Of a stretch of DNA of 24,390 nucleotides, positions 1 to 8,549 are shown piece by piece. This DNA comes from a virus. Within the stretch, counting starts at the first letter, position 1. The number at the start of each line of letters is the position of its first letter. The translations under genes were made by a program, and so were the position numbers. Below the pieces are notes generated by a model that had not been told where the DNA came from, did no database searches, and saw only the letters and a list, made by a program, of their open reading frames with translations. The stretch covers positions 1-24,390 of the IMG/VR virus record IMGVR_UViG_3300025759_000671, one strand, 5' to 3'.

Positions 1-1
1 A

Positions 2-136
2 CAAATGACAGAGATTATAAAAATTAAACAAGAGAAAGAAGAGTTTGAAAAAATAGCTAAAGGTGTAAAACAAGATATTAAAAAAGTAAAAACAGAAGAC
101 AAAGGTCTAATGACTAAACCTGAGGAGGCAGAATAA
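2..136 (+). CDS. 3' end of an upstream structural gene (partial)
   Basis: The frame is open from the window edge to a TAA at 134-136 and gives about 44 residues, very rich in Lys and Glu, that look like a helical C-terminus. An ATG at 5 is probably internal, because the frame is already open before it. The stop overlaps the next start in a TAATG. The next gene's Shine-Dalgarno GAGGAGG (122-128) lies inside this frame. By position, before the two internal virion genes, it could be another internal core protein. That is inference; the visible tail has no recognisable domain. Confidence 0.75.
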   Translation, partial: QMTEIIKIKQEKEEFEKIAKGVKQDIKKVKTEDKGLMTKPEEAE

Positions 137-1176
137 TGAGTGCATTTAGAGGAATAGCTACAGGTTTTTTAGGTGGTGCAATAGCTGATAAAGAAGCTAA
201 AGATAAAAATAAAGCAGAAGTATTAAAAGGTGCTGCAAAAAATTATTTTAATAATACATTACCAGAAACTATTGAAATGGAAAATAACATAAAAAGTAGT
301 TATGATAGAATTGCTACTGAATTTGGTACTCCTGCCGCAGAATTAGCAGATATAAATAAAATTATAACTGGTGATGGTAAAGGCTATGATAACTTTAAAG
401 AAATATTAAAAAGTAATAATATTAAAAAAGAAGATTTAGATAAAGCAACCTTTGATACAGACTTTAATAAAAGATACAAAACAAGAAGTAAAACTTTTCA
501 AGAAAAATATAAACCTATCTTTGATCAAATTGGTATAAAAGAAATTGGTGGTATGGGACCTTACACAGTTAAGAGTCAACTAGAAGGTGATGCTACTACT
601 GATACCATGGTAGATGCACCTCCAGCTACTGGAGAAATGCAGCAGTTTTCTAGTACAAAATTATCAGATTATTTAATTCCAAAACCTGGAGTATTACAAA
701 TACCTGAAAATGAATTTGGCAGAGTTGCTACAAGCTATAGAAATTTTAATAATGTAATATCGTTTGACCCACAAGGTAATGTTAAATTTGCATTTAAAGG
801 TACAAAAGATGTTGAGTATAACGCATTAAGAGCAATAACAAATCAAGTATCAAGTGGTTTCTATAATGCAGAACAAAAGAAAGTAAATGTTGGTGCTGCA
901 ATAGAAGAAGCAAATAAAATATTAACAGCACAAACTGAAAGTTATATTAGAGATATTGTAAATGATTATCAAGTTGTTAAAACTCCGCAGCCAGGAAAAG
1001 CTAGTGCAACTGCAACTGGACAATTAAAAATAAATAAAATGGATTTAATAAAGCACCTAGATAGTCTAGGTACTAAATCAGAACAAAGATATTTTGCAGT
1101 AAGTTTTCCAGAAGGTGTAACTGCACCAGGAATTAAAGGTGATGTTAGACAATATTTATTAACTGTAACTAGATAA
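136..1176 (+). CDS. Putative internal virion protein, 346 aa
   Basis: The start has an excellent Shine-Dalgarno (GAGGAGG at 122-128, 7 nt before the ATG) and a TAATG overlap with the preceding stop. The N-terminus (about residues 1-20) is Gly/Ala rich with the run GFLGGAIAD, followed by a charged, probably helical stretch and a mixed, more beta-like C-terminal half. No enzymatic motif is visible. It sits directly before the giant internal protein gene, where T7-like phages keep the smaller core/ejection proteins (gp14, gp15). A virion core or DNA-ejection role is therefore inferred from order, not homology. The next gene starts 1 nt after the stop. Confidence 0.6.
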   Translation: MSAFRGIATGFLGGAIADKEAKDKNKAEVLKGAAKNYFNNTLPETIEMENNIKSSYDRIATEFGTPAAELADINKIITGDGKGYDNFKEILKSNNIKKEDLDKATFDTDFNKRYKTRSKTFQEKYKPIFDQIGIKEIGGMGPYTVKSQLEGDATTDTMVDAPPATGEMQQFSSTKLSDYLIPKPGVLQIPENEFGRVATSYRNFNNVISFDPQGNVKFAFKGTKDVEYNALRAITNQVSSGFYNAEQKKVNVGAAIEEANKILTAQTESYIRDIVNDYQVVKTPQPGKASATATGQLKINKMDLIKHLDSLGTKSEQRYFAVSFPEGVTAPGIKGDVRQYLLTVTR

Positions 1177-1177
1177 T

Positions 1178-4100
1178 ATGACAAAACTATCTTTAGGAGA
1201 TTATGTAGTTAATGACCAAACTGCAAACAAAAAAGTTGCAGGGGGTATTAGTCTTGAAGAATTATTAGAAAGAGATAAGAAATATAATGTTACTAAGGAA
1301 TCTATTCAAAATGATCCCAGTATTAATAACGCAATTCCCGTACAATTTAATTCAGATGGATCTTTAAAATATACCTTTGATAATATTTATGAAAATAAAC
1401 AGCTATCTGCTGTAGCAAAAGATTATTACAGAAATAGGGATGATGTTAATCTTACCGATAAAGAAGCTGTAAATAAATTTATAAGTGATAGAACTTGGAA
1501 ACAATCTAATACGTTTGCAATGGGTAAAGAGTTTACATATATTACTGGAAATAATGTAGGTGAAGATCAAAAAGCTAGACTATCTTACTTAACTAGATAT
1601 TGGGATGAGCTACCTAATTTTTATGAAGAAGGTGGTAGAGGAGCATCAGGATTTTTTGCTAACTTAGGTGTTGCAGTATTAGATCCATTAAATATAATTG
1701 GTGCAGGTGTTGGTGGTCAAGTTGCAAAAGGTGTTCTTAAAAAAGCTGGGCAAGAGGTTATTAAAGCACAGACTAAAAAAGGTGTTACTAAAAAGGCAAT
1801 AAAGAAAGAGTTATTAAATAGTCCAGAAGATTTAGCTAATTTATCTGCTAAAGCAAGAAACAATGCTATTATAAAAGGTTCAGCATCAGTATCTGCAGTT
1901 GAAGGTGCTGGGTTTGGAACTATAGATATAGCTAATCAAGTAGTTGAAAGAGAAATTGGATTAAGAGAAACACTAGATCCTATTAGAACAGGAACTGTTG
2001 CAATGACAGCTGCTGGTTTAGGATTTTTTGTACCATATGCAGGTGGGAAAATAACAAGTAAAATTGCTAATTTAAGACTTGCAAAAAATAATAAATTAAA
2101 TAGTGAAATTTTAAAAAAACATTCTAAGAAACAGCCTGATAATACAGGTAAATCTGAGGGTGTAAACTCTCCAATAAATGGTGAACTAAGTGTTGGTAGT
2201 AAAATTAGAACTAATTTAGCTGACCAATGGGATTTTATTAAAGTATTACAAAAAGAAATTACAGGTGTTGGTGGAGATGTAACAAGTTTAAAAAATATAT
2301 ATACATCTAAAAAAGGTTTTATAGATCCAGTTACAAAAAAGAAAGTAGACCCAATACTACAACCATATTTTCAATTAAGACAATTAGCATCATCAGGAAC
2401 TAGAGGTCATCACTTTATAATGAATGGTGTATATTTACCACCTAATCCTGCTGCTAGAAGTGCTAGTTATAAAAAAGGTAAGAGTAAAGGTTTACATCAA
2501 ATATTAGAAAAGTTAGATGTGGATAATGAAGTTAATGAATTTTTAAATTATGTAGCTTCAAAAAGAATAAACTTTATATCAAAACGAAGACCTGCTTTAG
2601 AAAAAACTTTACCAATAGATAAAGCAACTAGAAAAGAATATATAGATTTTGCAGAACTTGATGCTGCAACTTATAAAAAAAAATATGGTAAAAATTTAGT
2701 AAGAAAAAATAATTTTAAAAAAGCATTAGATGAGTACAAAGTATTTACAGATGAGTTATTAGAATACCAAGTTCAATCAGGTTTAATTAATAGATTAGAT
2801 GCTAGAAAAATTAAAAAAGAAAATCCTTTCTTTATACCATTAACAAGAGAGACAGAAAAGATTGGACTCATAACAGCTGCAGGTCAACAGACAAGAAAAA
2901 TGCTAGGTATAGCTAGACCAGGTGCTGTTAAGTTAGCAACAAAAGCACAAGAAGGTGATATTAATCTTTACAAAAATTTATTAACTTATACTTATCAAAC
3001 TGTTTTAGCAGGTGATAGAAATCGTGCTAAAATTTCTCTATATAATATGTTACAAAAGGGAGATAAGTTAGGCACAATAAATGCAGATAAAGTTGTAAGA
3101 AAAGTTACAGCTAATAGAAGAGTAAGAATAGAAAATATTGCAGTTGATAAAGTTATTAGAGCTTATGAAAAATCAGGTGCAAAATTTGATCCTGAAAAAG
3201 TTTTAGGAAAAGTTGGTAGAAAAAGAAAAAATCAATTAGATAATTTAGATAGTCTTGATGTTTTAACTTTTAGTAATACATTTAAAGCTAGTGATGATGC
3301 TGCATCTGATGTAGTTGACATTGTTTATAGAAATGGTAAAGCTGAAATATACGAAGTTATTGATCCAAATTTAGCAGATTTATTTAATGGTTTATCGGAA
3401 AAAGGTGCAAACAAAGTAATGTTTGGCTTTGGACCAAGAGGAATATTTTCTAGATATGCAAGATTTGCATCAAGAGCAATTACTTATACTCCACCTTTTG
3501 TAGCATTTAACTTAATAAGAGATACATTAGCTGGAGCTGTAAACTCTGCATTTGGAATAGGTCCTAAAAAATTTTTACCAGTTTATTCTAGTGGCAAGGG
3601 TTTTATAGATGCAGTTCAACAAACCCATAATTATAAAAAAGCATTAATAAATGGTATGGGGTATTCATCTAGATCTGAAACTGAAGCCTTTACTCCAAAA
3701 AATTTAAAAGAGTTAGTTAAGAAAGGAGTTACTACATCATCAAAAACTTTAGGTGATGCAGAAAATTATTATAGTAATGTAATAAAAAAATACGGAAAAA
3801 AAATTGGTGCTGGTGGTAGAGGATATGCTAGAATAGTGCAAGCTGCTGAATATGGAACTAGAATGGGTGAGTTTCAATTAGCAAAAGCTGCAGGTTTTAG
3901 TGATATAGGTGCATCATTTTTAGGAAGAGAAGTTGCAACTGACTTTGGTATGAGAGGATCAAGTGCACTACTAAATGGATTAAGTAGAAACACTATGTTT
4001 TTAAATGCAAGCATACAGGGTTTATATAGAACATATAGATTATTTGGAGAAAATCCTAAGAAAGCAACTGCACTAATTACTGCAACAGTAGTTGCACCAG

Positions 4101-5314
4101 AGATAGCATTATACTTTACTAATGCAAGATTTAAAGAATACTCACAAGTACCTGACCAAGTAAAACAATTAAATTTTTTATTACCTAATATAGATTTTGC
4201 AGCTTCTAAAGAACAGGGTAGAATAACATTAGATAAAGAAGTACCCTTTATACCTTTTCCAAAACCATATGACTTAGGTGTATTTGCAAATATTGCAGTA
4301 GGTTTAATTGATGGTATGTTAAAAAAAAGTGCTGGTGTCTCTCAAAAATATATAGCAGAATCTATTAGTCAAATAATGCCTGGCACACCAATACCAGCAG
4401 GTGTAAGACCATTTATAGAATTAATGGCAAATAAAAATTTATATTCAGGTGCTCCTGTAATTGGTAGATATGAATTACAAAGATTAGATGAACTACAGGC
4501 AAGACCATCAACAAGAGAGATAGCTAAAAAACTTTCAACATATAGTTCTAATCTAGCAGCATTTATTACTAGAACACCAGAAGGTGGAGTTAAACCTGTA
4601 CCAATGACACCTATTGTAGCAGACTATTTACTTGGTGCTTATTTAACAGGAATGATGCAATACCCTATAGATATTGTAGAAAATTTTATTCCTAGAAAAG
4701 AAGAACGAGGTCCTAAGGCAGAAAAAAGAGAGGACCAGGCAGATTTATCTAGTTTCTTAACTGCACCTAGTATTGTAACAAGAAGATTTAAAGTTGCAGC
4801 ACCTATTAAAAATTCAGAATATCACAAGCAATGGGCTAAACTTATATCAAGAGCTAAGAAATTAAAACAAATTGATACATCACAAATGGATTTAGAAAAA
4901 CGTAATCAATCTTTTATAATAGGTTTATTTGGTAGAACTTATGAAAAAATGAAAGAAGGTTTTGAACCAGGTGTTGAACCAGAAGTTTTAAATTTTGCAG
5001 GTATATCAGATGTATTAAAACAAGGTGAGCAGTATATGCTAGAACTTAGAACACAGAGAAATGATATAGCTGAATCTAATATAGATGCTAAAACAAAAAG
5101 AGAATTAATTGATAATATTATAAGCGTTGAAAATATGTATTTAAAAGCAACAATAGATAATTTAGCTTCTATAGATGAATTAGATTTTATATTTGATCAA
5201 ACTATTGGGGATAATATAAAAGACTTAGGAGTTATTCCAGGTTTATTTAGTATACTACTAGGTGGTGATGCTGAAGATGCTTTTAAACCAAACCCTTTAG
5301 AGAGAGACGAATAA
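1178..5314 (+). CDS. Large internal virion (ejection) protein with LPD38-like region, 1378 aa
   Basis: This is the largest gene in the window, and its size and position match the T7 gp16-type internal virion protein that enters the cell with the DNA. Two Gly/Ala-rich hydrophobic stretches lie near residues 155-190 and 270-295 and could insert into a membrane. From about residue 750 the segment FVAFNLIRDTLAGAVNSAF, followed by a long helical region with TRMGEFQLAKAAGF and ASIQGLYRTYRLF, resembles the large polyvalent-protein associated domain LPD38 of phage internal proteins; this is recognised from memory. I see no lytic transglycosylase motif at the N-terminus, unlike T7 gp16. It starts 1 nt after the previous stop without a clear Shine-Dalgarno, so it is probably translationally coupled. 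It ends in a TAATG overlap with the lysis block. Confidence 0.75.
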   Translation: MTKLSLGDYVVNDQTANKKVAGGISLEELLERDKKYNVTKESIQNDPSINNAIPVQFNSDGSLKYTFDNIYENKQLSAVAKDYYRNRDDVNLTDKEAVNKFISDRTWKQSNTFAMGKEFTYITGNNVGEDQKARLSYLTRYWDELPNFYEEGGRGASGFFANLGVAVLDPLNIIGAGVGGQVAKGVLKKAGQEVIKAQTKKGVTKKAIKKELLNSPEDLANLSAKARNNAIIKGSASVSAVEGAGFGTIDIANQVVEREIGLRETLDPIRTGTVAMTAAGLGFFVPYAGGKITSKIANLRLAKNNKLNSEILKKHSKKQPDNTGKSEGVNSPINGELSVGSKIRTNLADQWDFIKVLQKEITGVGGDVTSLKNIYTSKKGFIDPVTKKKVDPILQPYFQLRQLASSGTRGHHFIMNGVYLPPNPAARSASYKKGKSKGLHQILEKLDVDNEVNEFLNYVASKRINFISKRRPALEKTLPIDKATRKEYIDFAELDAATYKKKYGKNLVRKNNFKKALDEYKVFTDELLEYQVQSGLINRLDARKIKKENPFFIPLTRETEKIGLITAAGQQTRKMLGIARPGAVKLATKAQEGDINLYKNLLTYTYQTVLAGDRNRAKISLYNMLQKGDKLGTINADKVVRKVTANRRVRIENIAVDKVIRAYEKSGAKFDPEKVLGKVGRKRKNQLDNLDSLDVLTFSNTFKASDDAASDVVDIVYRNGKAEIYEVIDPNLADLFNGLSEKGANKVMFGFGPRGIFSRYARFASRAITYTPPFVAFNLIRDTLAGAVNSAFGIGPKKFLPVYSSGKGFIDAVQQTHNYKKALINGMGYSSRSETEAFTPKNLKELVKKGVTTSSKTLGDAENYYSNVIKKYGKKIGAGGRGYARIVQAAEYGTRMGEFQLAKAAGFSDIGASFLGREVATDFGMRGSSALLNGLSRNTMFLNASIQGLYRTYRLFGENPKKATALITATVVAPEIALYFTNARFKEYSQVPDQVKQLNFLLPNIDFAASKEQGRITLDKEVPFIPFPKPYDLGVFANIAVGLIDGMLKKSAGVSQKYIAESISQIMPGTPIPAGVRPFIELMANKNLYSGAPVIGRYELQRLDELQARPSTREIAKKLSTYSSNLAAFITRTPEGGVKPVPMTPIVADYLLGAYLTGMMQYPIDIVENFIPRKEERGPKAEKREDQADLSSFLTAPSIVTRRFKVAAPIKNSEYHKQWAKLISRAKKLKQIDTSQMDLEKRNQSFIIGLFGRTYEKMKEGFEPGVEPEVLNFAGISDVLKQGEQYMLELRTQRNDIAESNIDAKTKRELIDNIISVENMYLKATIDNLASIDELDFIFDQTIGDNIKDLGVIPGLFSILLGGDAEDAFKPNPLERDE

Positions 5315-5529
5315 TGGCTAAGCAACCCAAAACAACTAGTGAGCATTTAATATCATTATATGGTTACATAACAGGGTTGCGAAGAGATATCAACACAATA
5401 AAAAATAATCACCTCAAACACTTGCACCAAGACGTAGAATCCTTACATAGTAAAATAGATAAACTATTATATATTATTGTGGGTGGTCTAGGTGCTACAA
5501 TACTAACACTATTAGGATTATTTATATAA
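5314..5529 (+). CDS. Small membrane protein, coiled coil plus C-terminal TM (XhlA-like topology), 71 aa
   Basis: Residues about 8-50 form a heptad-like helix (SLYGYITGLRRDINTIK onwards). The C-terminus is one hydrophobic segment, LYIIVGGLGATILTLLGLFI, which runs to the last residue. This is the layout of XhlA-type holin accessory proteins. It lies directly upstream of the amidase, joined by TAATG overlaps on both sides, so a role in membrane permeabilisation or lysis timing is likely but inferred. It could instead be a small virion membrane protein. No catalytic motif is present. Confidence 0.7.
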   Translation: MAKQPKTTSEHLISLYGYITGLRRDINTIKNNHLKHLHQDVESLHSKIDKLLYIIVGGLGATILTLLGLFI

Positions 5530-5957
5530 TGGATAAAAGACAAATAACAGATACAATAGTAATCCATTGTACACAAACTCCTGCAGATATGGATGTTGAT
5601 GTAGCTAAAGTTACAGAGTGGCATACACAAAGAGGATTTGATACAATAGGTTATCACTATTTAATTAAAAGAGATGGCACATTACAAGTTGGAAGAGATG
5701 AAGACGCTGTAGGTGCACATGCTGTCGCAGTTAATGGTACATCAATAGGTATAGCATTAGTTGGCGGTGGCACAGCTGATATGGGTTGGGAGAATAACTT
5801 TACACCTGTACAGTTTGATACATTAAAAAGTATCATATTAAAATTAAAAGACAAATACGACATAGAAAAAATTATAGGTCACTATCAGGTAGAGGCATCT
5901 AAAGAATGTCCTTCATTTGATGTGCCAGGATGGTTAATAAAAAATGGCGTGGTTTAG
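5529..5957 (+). CDS. N-acetylmuramoyl-L-alanine amidase, T7 lysozyme type (endolysin), 142 aa
   Basis: This zinc amidase cuts the bond between MurNAc and L-Ala of peptidoglycan. It covers one complete Amidase_2/T7-lysozyme domain. VIHCT carries the first zinc ligand His13, GYHYLI holds Tyr42, IGHYQV gives His118, and SKECPSFD gives Lys125 and Cys127. These line up with T7 lysozyme His17, Tyr46, His122, Lys128 and Cys130. There is no signal peptide, so it needs a holin to reach the wall; a holin-like gene follows and overlaps by 14 nt. T7 lysozyme also inhibits T7 RNA polymerase. No phage RNA polymerase is visible here, so that role is doubtful. Confidence 0.95.
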   Translation: MDKRQITDTIVIHCTQTPADMDVDVAKVTEWHTQRGFDTIGYHYLIKRDGTLQVGRDEDAVGAHAVAVNGTSIGIALVGGGTADMGWENNFTPVQFDTLKSIILKLKDKYDIEKIIGHYQVEASKECPSFDVPGWLIKNGVV

Positions 5958-6330
5958 TTTATTAAAGATGGGCATTCAAGCAGGAAGCCACATCTATAAA
6001 AAAAGACAAGAGACTAAGATGGCTATGGCTGATGCACAACATATGCATGCAGCTAAGATGGCCCGAGGTGAGGAGGCTTACCAGGGTAAACTCTTAGAAG
6101 CTAGGCAATCAGACTGGAAGGACGAAGCCGTCCTCATAATTTTGTCAGCTCCAATAGCTGTGTTAGCCTGGGCAGTCGTAAGTGACGACCCTGAAGCCAT
6201 GGACAAAGTAAAATTATTTTTTGAATACTTCTCGGCACTCCCAAGCTGGTTTACCAATCTATGGATTCTTGTCGTGGCTAGTATTTATGGTATAAAAGGT
6301 ACACAGATTTTCCGTAACGGAAAAAAATAA
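5944..6330 (+). CDS. Holin-like membrane protein, 128 aa
   Basis: The N-terminal half is a charged, Met/Ala-rich helix. Two hydrophobic segments follow: AVLIILSAPIAVLAWAVV (about 60-77) and WFTNLWILVVASIYGI (about 101-116). The tail is short and basic (RNGKK). Its layout and its place, overlapping the amidase gene by 14 nt, match phage holins of the 3TM/GTA-release type; a weak third segment is possible at the N-terminus. The sequence is visibly less AT-rich than its neighbours, with codons such as GCC, GTC and CCC that are rare elsewhere in the window. That may mark separate acquisition. It ends in a TAATG overlap. Confidence 0.7.
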   Translation: MAWFSLLKMGIQAGSHIYKKRQETKMAMADAQHMHAAKMARGEEAYQGKLLEARQSDWKDEAVLIILSAPIAVLAWAVVSDDPEAMDKVKLFFEYFSALPSWFTNLWILVVASIYGIKGTQIFRNGKK

Positions 6331-6581
6331 TGTCTAAATCAGAATACCAGGATCTCATAGCTGAGTATAAAGAGCAGATCAGAATCTTAAAACAAGAGGT
6401 TGCTGAACTACAAGATGCTGGTAAGTCTAAAGATTCTGCTAATAAAAGAACATTACAGAAATTAGAGAATGTTACAGATGATTTAGAAAAAGCACATGAA
6501 GAAATAAAAAAATTAACCCAACAAATAGAGGAAAAACCCCATGAAAAAGATAATACAAAAGATAAAAGATCTTTGGAATAA
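6330..6581 (+). CDS. Soluble coiled-coil protein, 83 aa
   Basis: Almost the whole protein is a predicted coiled coil, with heptads of Leu/Ile among Glu, Lys and Gln (for example KEQIRILKQEVAELQDAG and LEKAHEEIKKLTQQIEEK), then a charged disordered tail. There is no signal peptide or membrane segment. It starts in a TAATG overlap with the holin-like gene. Its last 41 nt overlap the start of the amphipathic peptide gene. It may partner the other coiled-coil proteins of the late module; function is unknown. Confidence 0.75.
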   Translation: MSKSEYQDLIAEYKEQIRILKQEVAELQDAGKSKDSANKRTLQKLENVTDDLEKAHEEIKKLTQQIEEKPHEKDNTKDKRSLE

Positions 6582-6618
6582 ATTTATTAACTGGTACTCA
6601 TCAGGCTTTAATAGATAA
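6541..6618 (+). CDS. Cationic amphipathic micropeptide, 25 aa
   Basis: The ATG at 6541 follows GAGG (near 6530) and opens a 25-codon frame ending in TAA at 6616-6618, one base before the next start. The peptide begins MKKIIQKIKDLWNKF and continues with NWYSSGF. Drawn as a helix, Ile/Leu/Trp/Phe fall on one face and Lys on the other, as in delta-hemolysin or other membrane-active peptides. It sits within the lysis block. It overlaps the preceding coiled-coil gene by 41 nt in another frame and fills an otherwise empty gap. A membrane- or outer-membrane-disrupting role is inference. Confidence 0.5.
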   Translation: MKKIIQKIKDLWNKFINWYSSGFNR

Positions 6619-6619
6619 T

Positions 6620-7225
6620 ATGGCTATACGAATTTTAATTATAGCCTTGGTGTGCCTATATAGCACTATATTATTTGCTGATACTACACAGAACAACACA
6701 AGCGGATCTAATACTTCGATAACAGGTGGCTATACAAATGCTACAACGTATGAATCAGGTAGTTCATCTAGTTCTACAACAACGAGTAATTCTACATCGA
6801 ATATAAGATCAGCACCCCCAACAGCTTCAGCTCCTAACGTAGGTGCAGGCGGTATGGATATTTGTGCTGTAGGTGCATCAGCTGGAGTACAGACTTTTGG
6901 TTTAGGTGTATCGGGTGGTAAACATTTTAGAGATAAGAATTGTGAAAGAATTAAATTAGCAAGAGAATTATCTAATCAAGGTATGAAAGTTGCAGCAGTA
7001 TCTATGTTATGCCAAGATGAAAGAGTTTTTCAGGCTATGCATCATGCAGGTACACCTTGTCCTTTTGAGGGTAAAATAGGTAAAGAAGCTACAAATGCAT
7101 GGCAAAAATATGATAAGTTAAGACCTGACTATGATTTATATGTTAAAGAACTAAAAATTATAGAGGAGGCAAATGAAAAAGCTAATAGTATCATTATTGA
7201 TCCTGTTATCGACAACACTAAATAG
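6620..7225 (+). CDS. Exported Ser/Thr-rich protein with four cysteines, 201 aa
   Basis: A clear Sec signal peptide (residues 1-20, ending in ILFA before Asp21) is followed by a low-complexity Ser/Thr/Asn/Gly stretch (about 24-62), a Pro/Ala linker and a compact domain from about residue 78. Cys82, Cys108, Cys131 and Cys147 could form two disulfides in the periplasm. Recognisable segments are GLGVSGGKHFRDKNCER and the helical end DYDLYVKELKIIEEAN. I do not recognise a characterised family. It follows the lysis peptide by 1 nt and overlaps the next exported protein gene by 53 nt. It may modify or bridge the host envelope late in infection, or be a virion part. Confidence 0.8.
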   Translation: MAIRILIIALVCLYSTILFADTTQNNTSGSNTSITGGYTNATTYESGSSSSSTTTSNSTSNIRSAPPTASAPNVGAGGMDICAVGASAGVQTFGLGVSGGKHFRDKNCERIKLARELSNQGMKVAAVSMLCQDERVFQAMHHAGTPCPFEGKIGKEATNAWQKYDKLRPDYDLYVKELKIIEEANEKANSIIIDPVIDNTK

Positions 7226-8549
7226 TGCTGAAACGACTACTCAAAATCTCCTGGATACGAACTTTGATAACGGAGGTTGGTCGGGAACTGCCGATGGTAG
7301 GCATGGTAGTAGCGTTATCGCTGCTGAGCATGATGTTTATATCGAGTCTAGTTCTATTAGTCTTAGAAATAATGCATCTTTAACAGAAGAGCAAATTCAA
7401 TACGGTTTTACAACAAATCACAGTTTTGAGTATTGGCATTGGAATACTTATGGATCCACTGTACAATCAACACAAACGATAATAGGAGCAGATGGTGAAA
7501 CAATCACACAAATTAGAACTTATAATAGCACTTCTTGTGGCTCTCTTAATTGTGGGTCTTATAGCCCTGGGTCTGACAGTGTGGTGGTACAATCAAATTT
7601 ACAAACCGATTATGATGTTTCAGTTCGGTATGACTTCACAGATACTAGCTTTTCTACAACTTCTCACTATGGGGTCGACTTACGAAATCCCTCCCTCACT
7701 GTAACATATGAATCTGATCCAATTGTTTTAGATAATACAACAACTGCATTTTTAAATTCTACCTTTGATGACATCACTGAAGATCTAAAGTTTGAAGATT
7801 TAAAATTTGAAGATGAAATAAAGTTTGAAGATAATTTTACTTTTGACGAACCTATGTTTGAAACATTTGATGAGCCTAAAATGGAAGAACCTAAATTAGA
7901 ATCTTTTCAAACATTTGATGAGCCTAAAATGGAAGAATTTAAAGATGAACCTAAAATGGAAGAATTTAAAGATGAGCCTACAATGGAAGAATTTGCAGAT
8001 GATCCAATGATGGAAGAATTTATTGAGGATATGCCAATGGAAATGGTAGAGGAGAAAGAAGAAAAACCTGTAGTAGAAGAATCAATAGAAGTTGTAGAAG
8101 ATGAAAAACAAGAAGAAGGACCAGAAGAACTTAAAGAAGAATCCAGTAGCGAAGAGCCTACACAAACTGCAGAATCTGAAACAACAGGTGATACCAAACA
8201 AGAAAAAGAAATACGACAGGCTAAAGTCCATTCAGCTCTTGTTAAAACTTTAGATAAAATTGATGAGAATATTAAAGATATAGACAAAAATTTACAAGCT
8301 AAAAATTTTGTAAAAATAAATGCAATGGTAGATAACTCTATATTATTAAATTATAATATACCATTCTATAAAGATAAAAAAATTTACGAAGAACAACTAA
8401 ATATATTTGATGATAGATTATTATATACTAAGACTTTGGGTGAATATCAACAAAGCGATCCAATATTTATCCAACAAAATATCATTAATGATATCAAAAC
8501 TAAAAAAGAAAAACTACTAAGAGAAATAGAGGTATTAAACAATGGGTAA
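7173..8549 (+). CDS. Exported acidic repeat protein, 458 aa
   Basis: The start is set by AGGAGG at 7164-7169 inside the previous gene. A Sec signal peptide (1-19, cleavage after LNSA) precedes a Ser/Thr/Asn-rich, probably beta-sheet domain (about 25-185) with paired cysteines in CGSLNCGS. An extended acidic, Met/Phe-rich repeat region follows (about 195-290, DEPKMEEFK units), then a Glu/Lys/Ser linker to about 345. A helical C-terminal domain (350-458) includes ALVKTLDKIDENIKDIDK. It could be a periplasmic or cell-surface protein that spans the envelope, or a virion adhesin. It overlaps the next gene by 8 nt. No known catalytic motif is seen. Confidence 0.8.
   Translation: MKKLIVSLLILLSTTLNSAETTTQNLLDTNFDNGGWSGTADGRHGSSVIAAEHDVYIESSSISLRNNASLTEEQIQYGFTTNHSFEYWHWNTYGSTVQSTQTIIGADGETITQIRTYNSTSCGSLNCGSYSPGSDSVVVQSNLQTDYDVSVRYDFTDTSFSTTSHYGVDLRNPSLTVTYESDPIVLDNTTTAFLNSTFDDITEDLKFEDLKFEDEIKFEDNFTFDEPMFETFDEPKMEEPKLESFQTFDEPKMEEFKDEPKMEEFKDEPTMEEFADDPMMEEFIEDMPMEMVEEKEEKPVVEESIEVVEDEKQEEGPEELKEESSSEEPTQTAESETTGDTKQEKEIRQAKVHSALVKTLDKIDENIKDIDKNLQAKNFVKINAMVDNSILLNYNIPFYKDKKIYEEQLNIFDDRLLYTKTLGEYQQSDPIFIQQNIINDIKTKKEKLLREIEVLNNG
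7861..8024 (+). repeat. Coding tandem repeats in the acidic exported protein
   Basis: A 29-nt perfect direct repeat, beginning AAACATTTGATGAGCC, occurs at 7861-7889 and 7909-7937, spaced 48 nt (16 codons). From 7917 four head-to-tail 27-nt units follow (7917-7943, 7944-7970, 7971-7997, 7998-8024). They encode DEPKMEEFK twice, then DEPTMEEFA and DDPMMEEFI. Units one and two differ at one base, so unequal exchange or slippage looks recent. Shorter KFED repeats lie just upstream (about 7789-7830). Confidence 0.9.

Noticed and set aside
7907-8287. - strand 126-aa Ser/Ile-rich frame
   Set aside because: It is the reverse complement of the acidic GAA/GAT repeats of the exported protein; composition explains it, and no other - strand gene lies in the late module.
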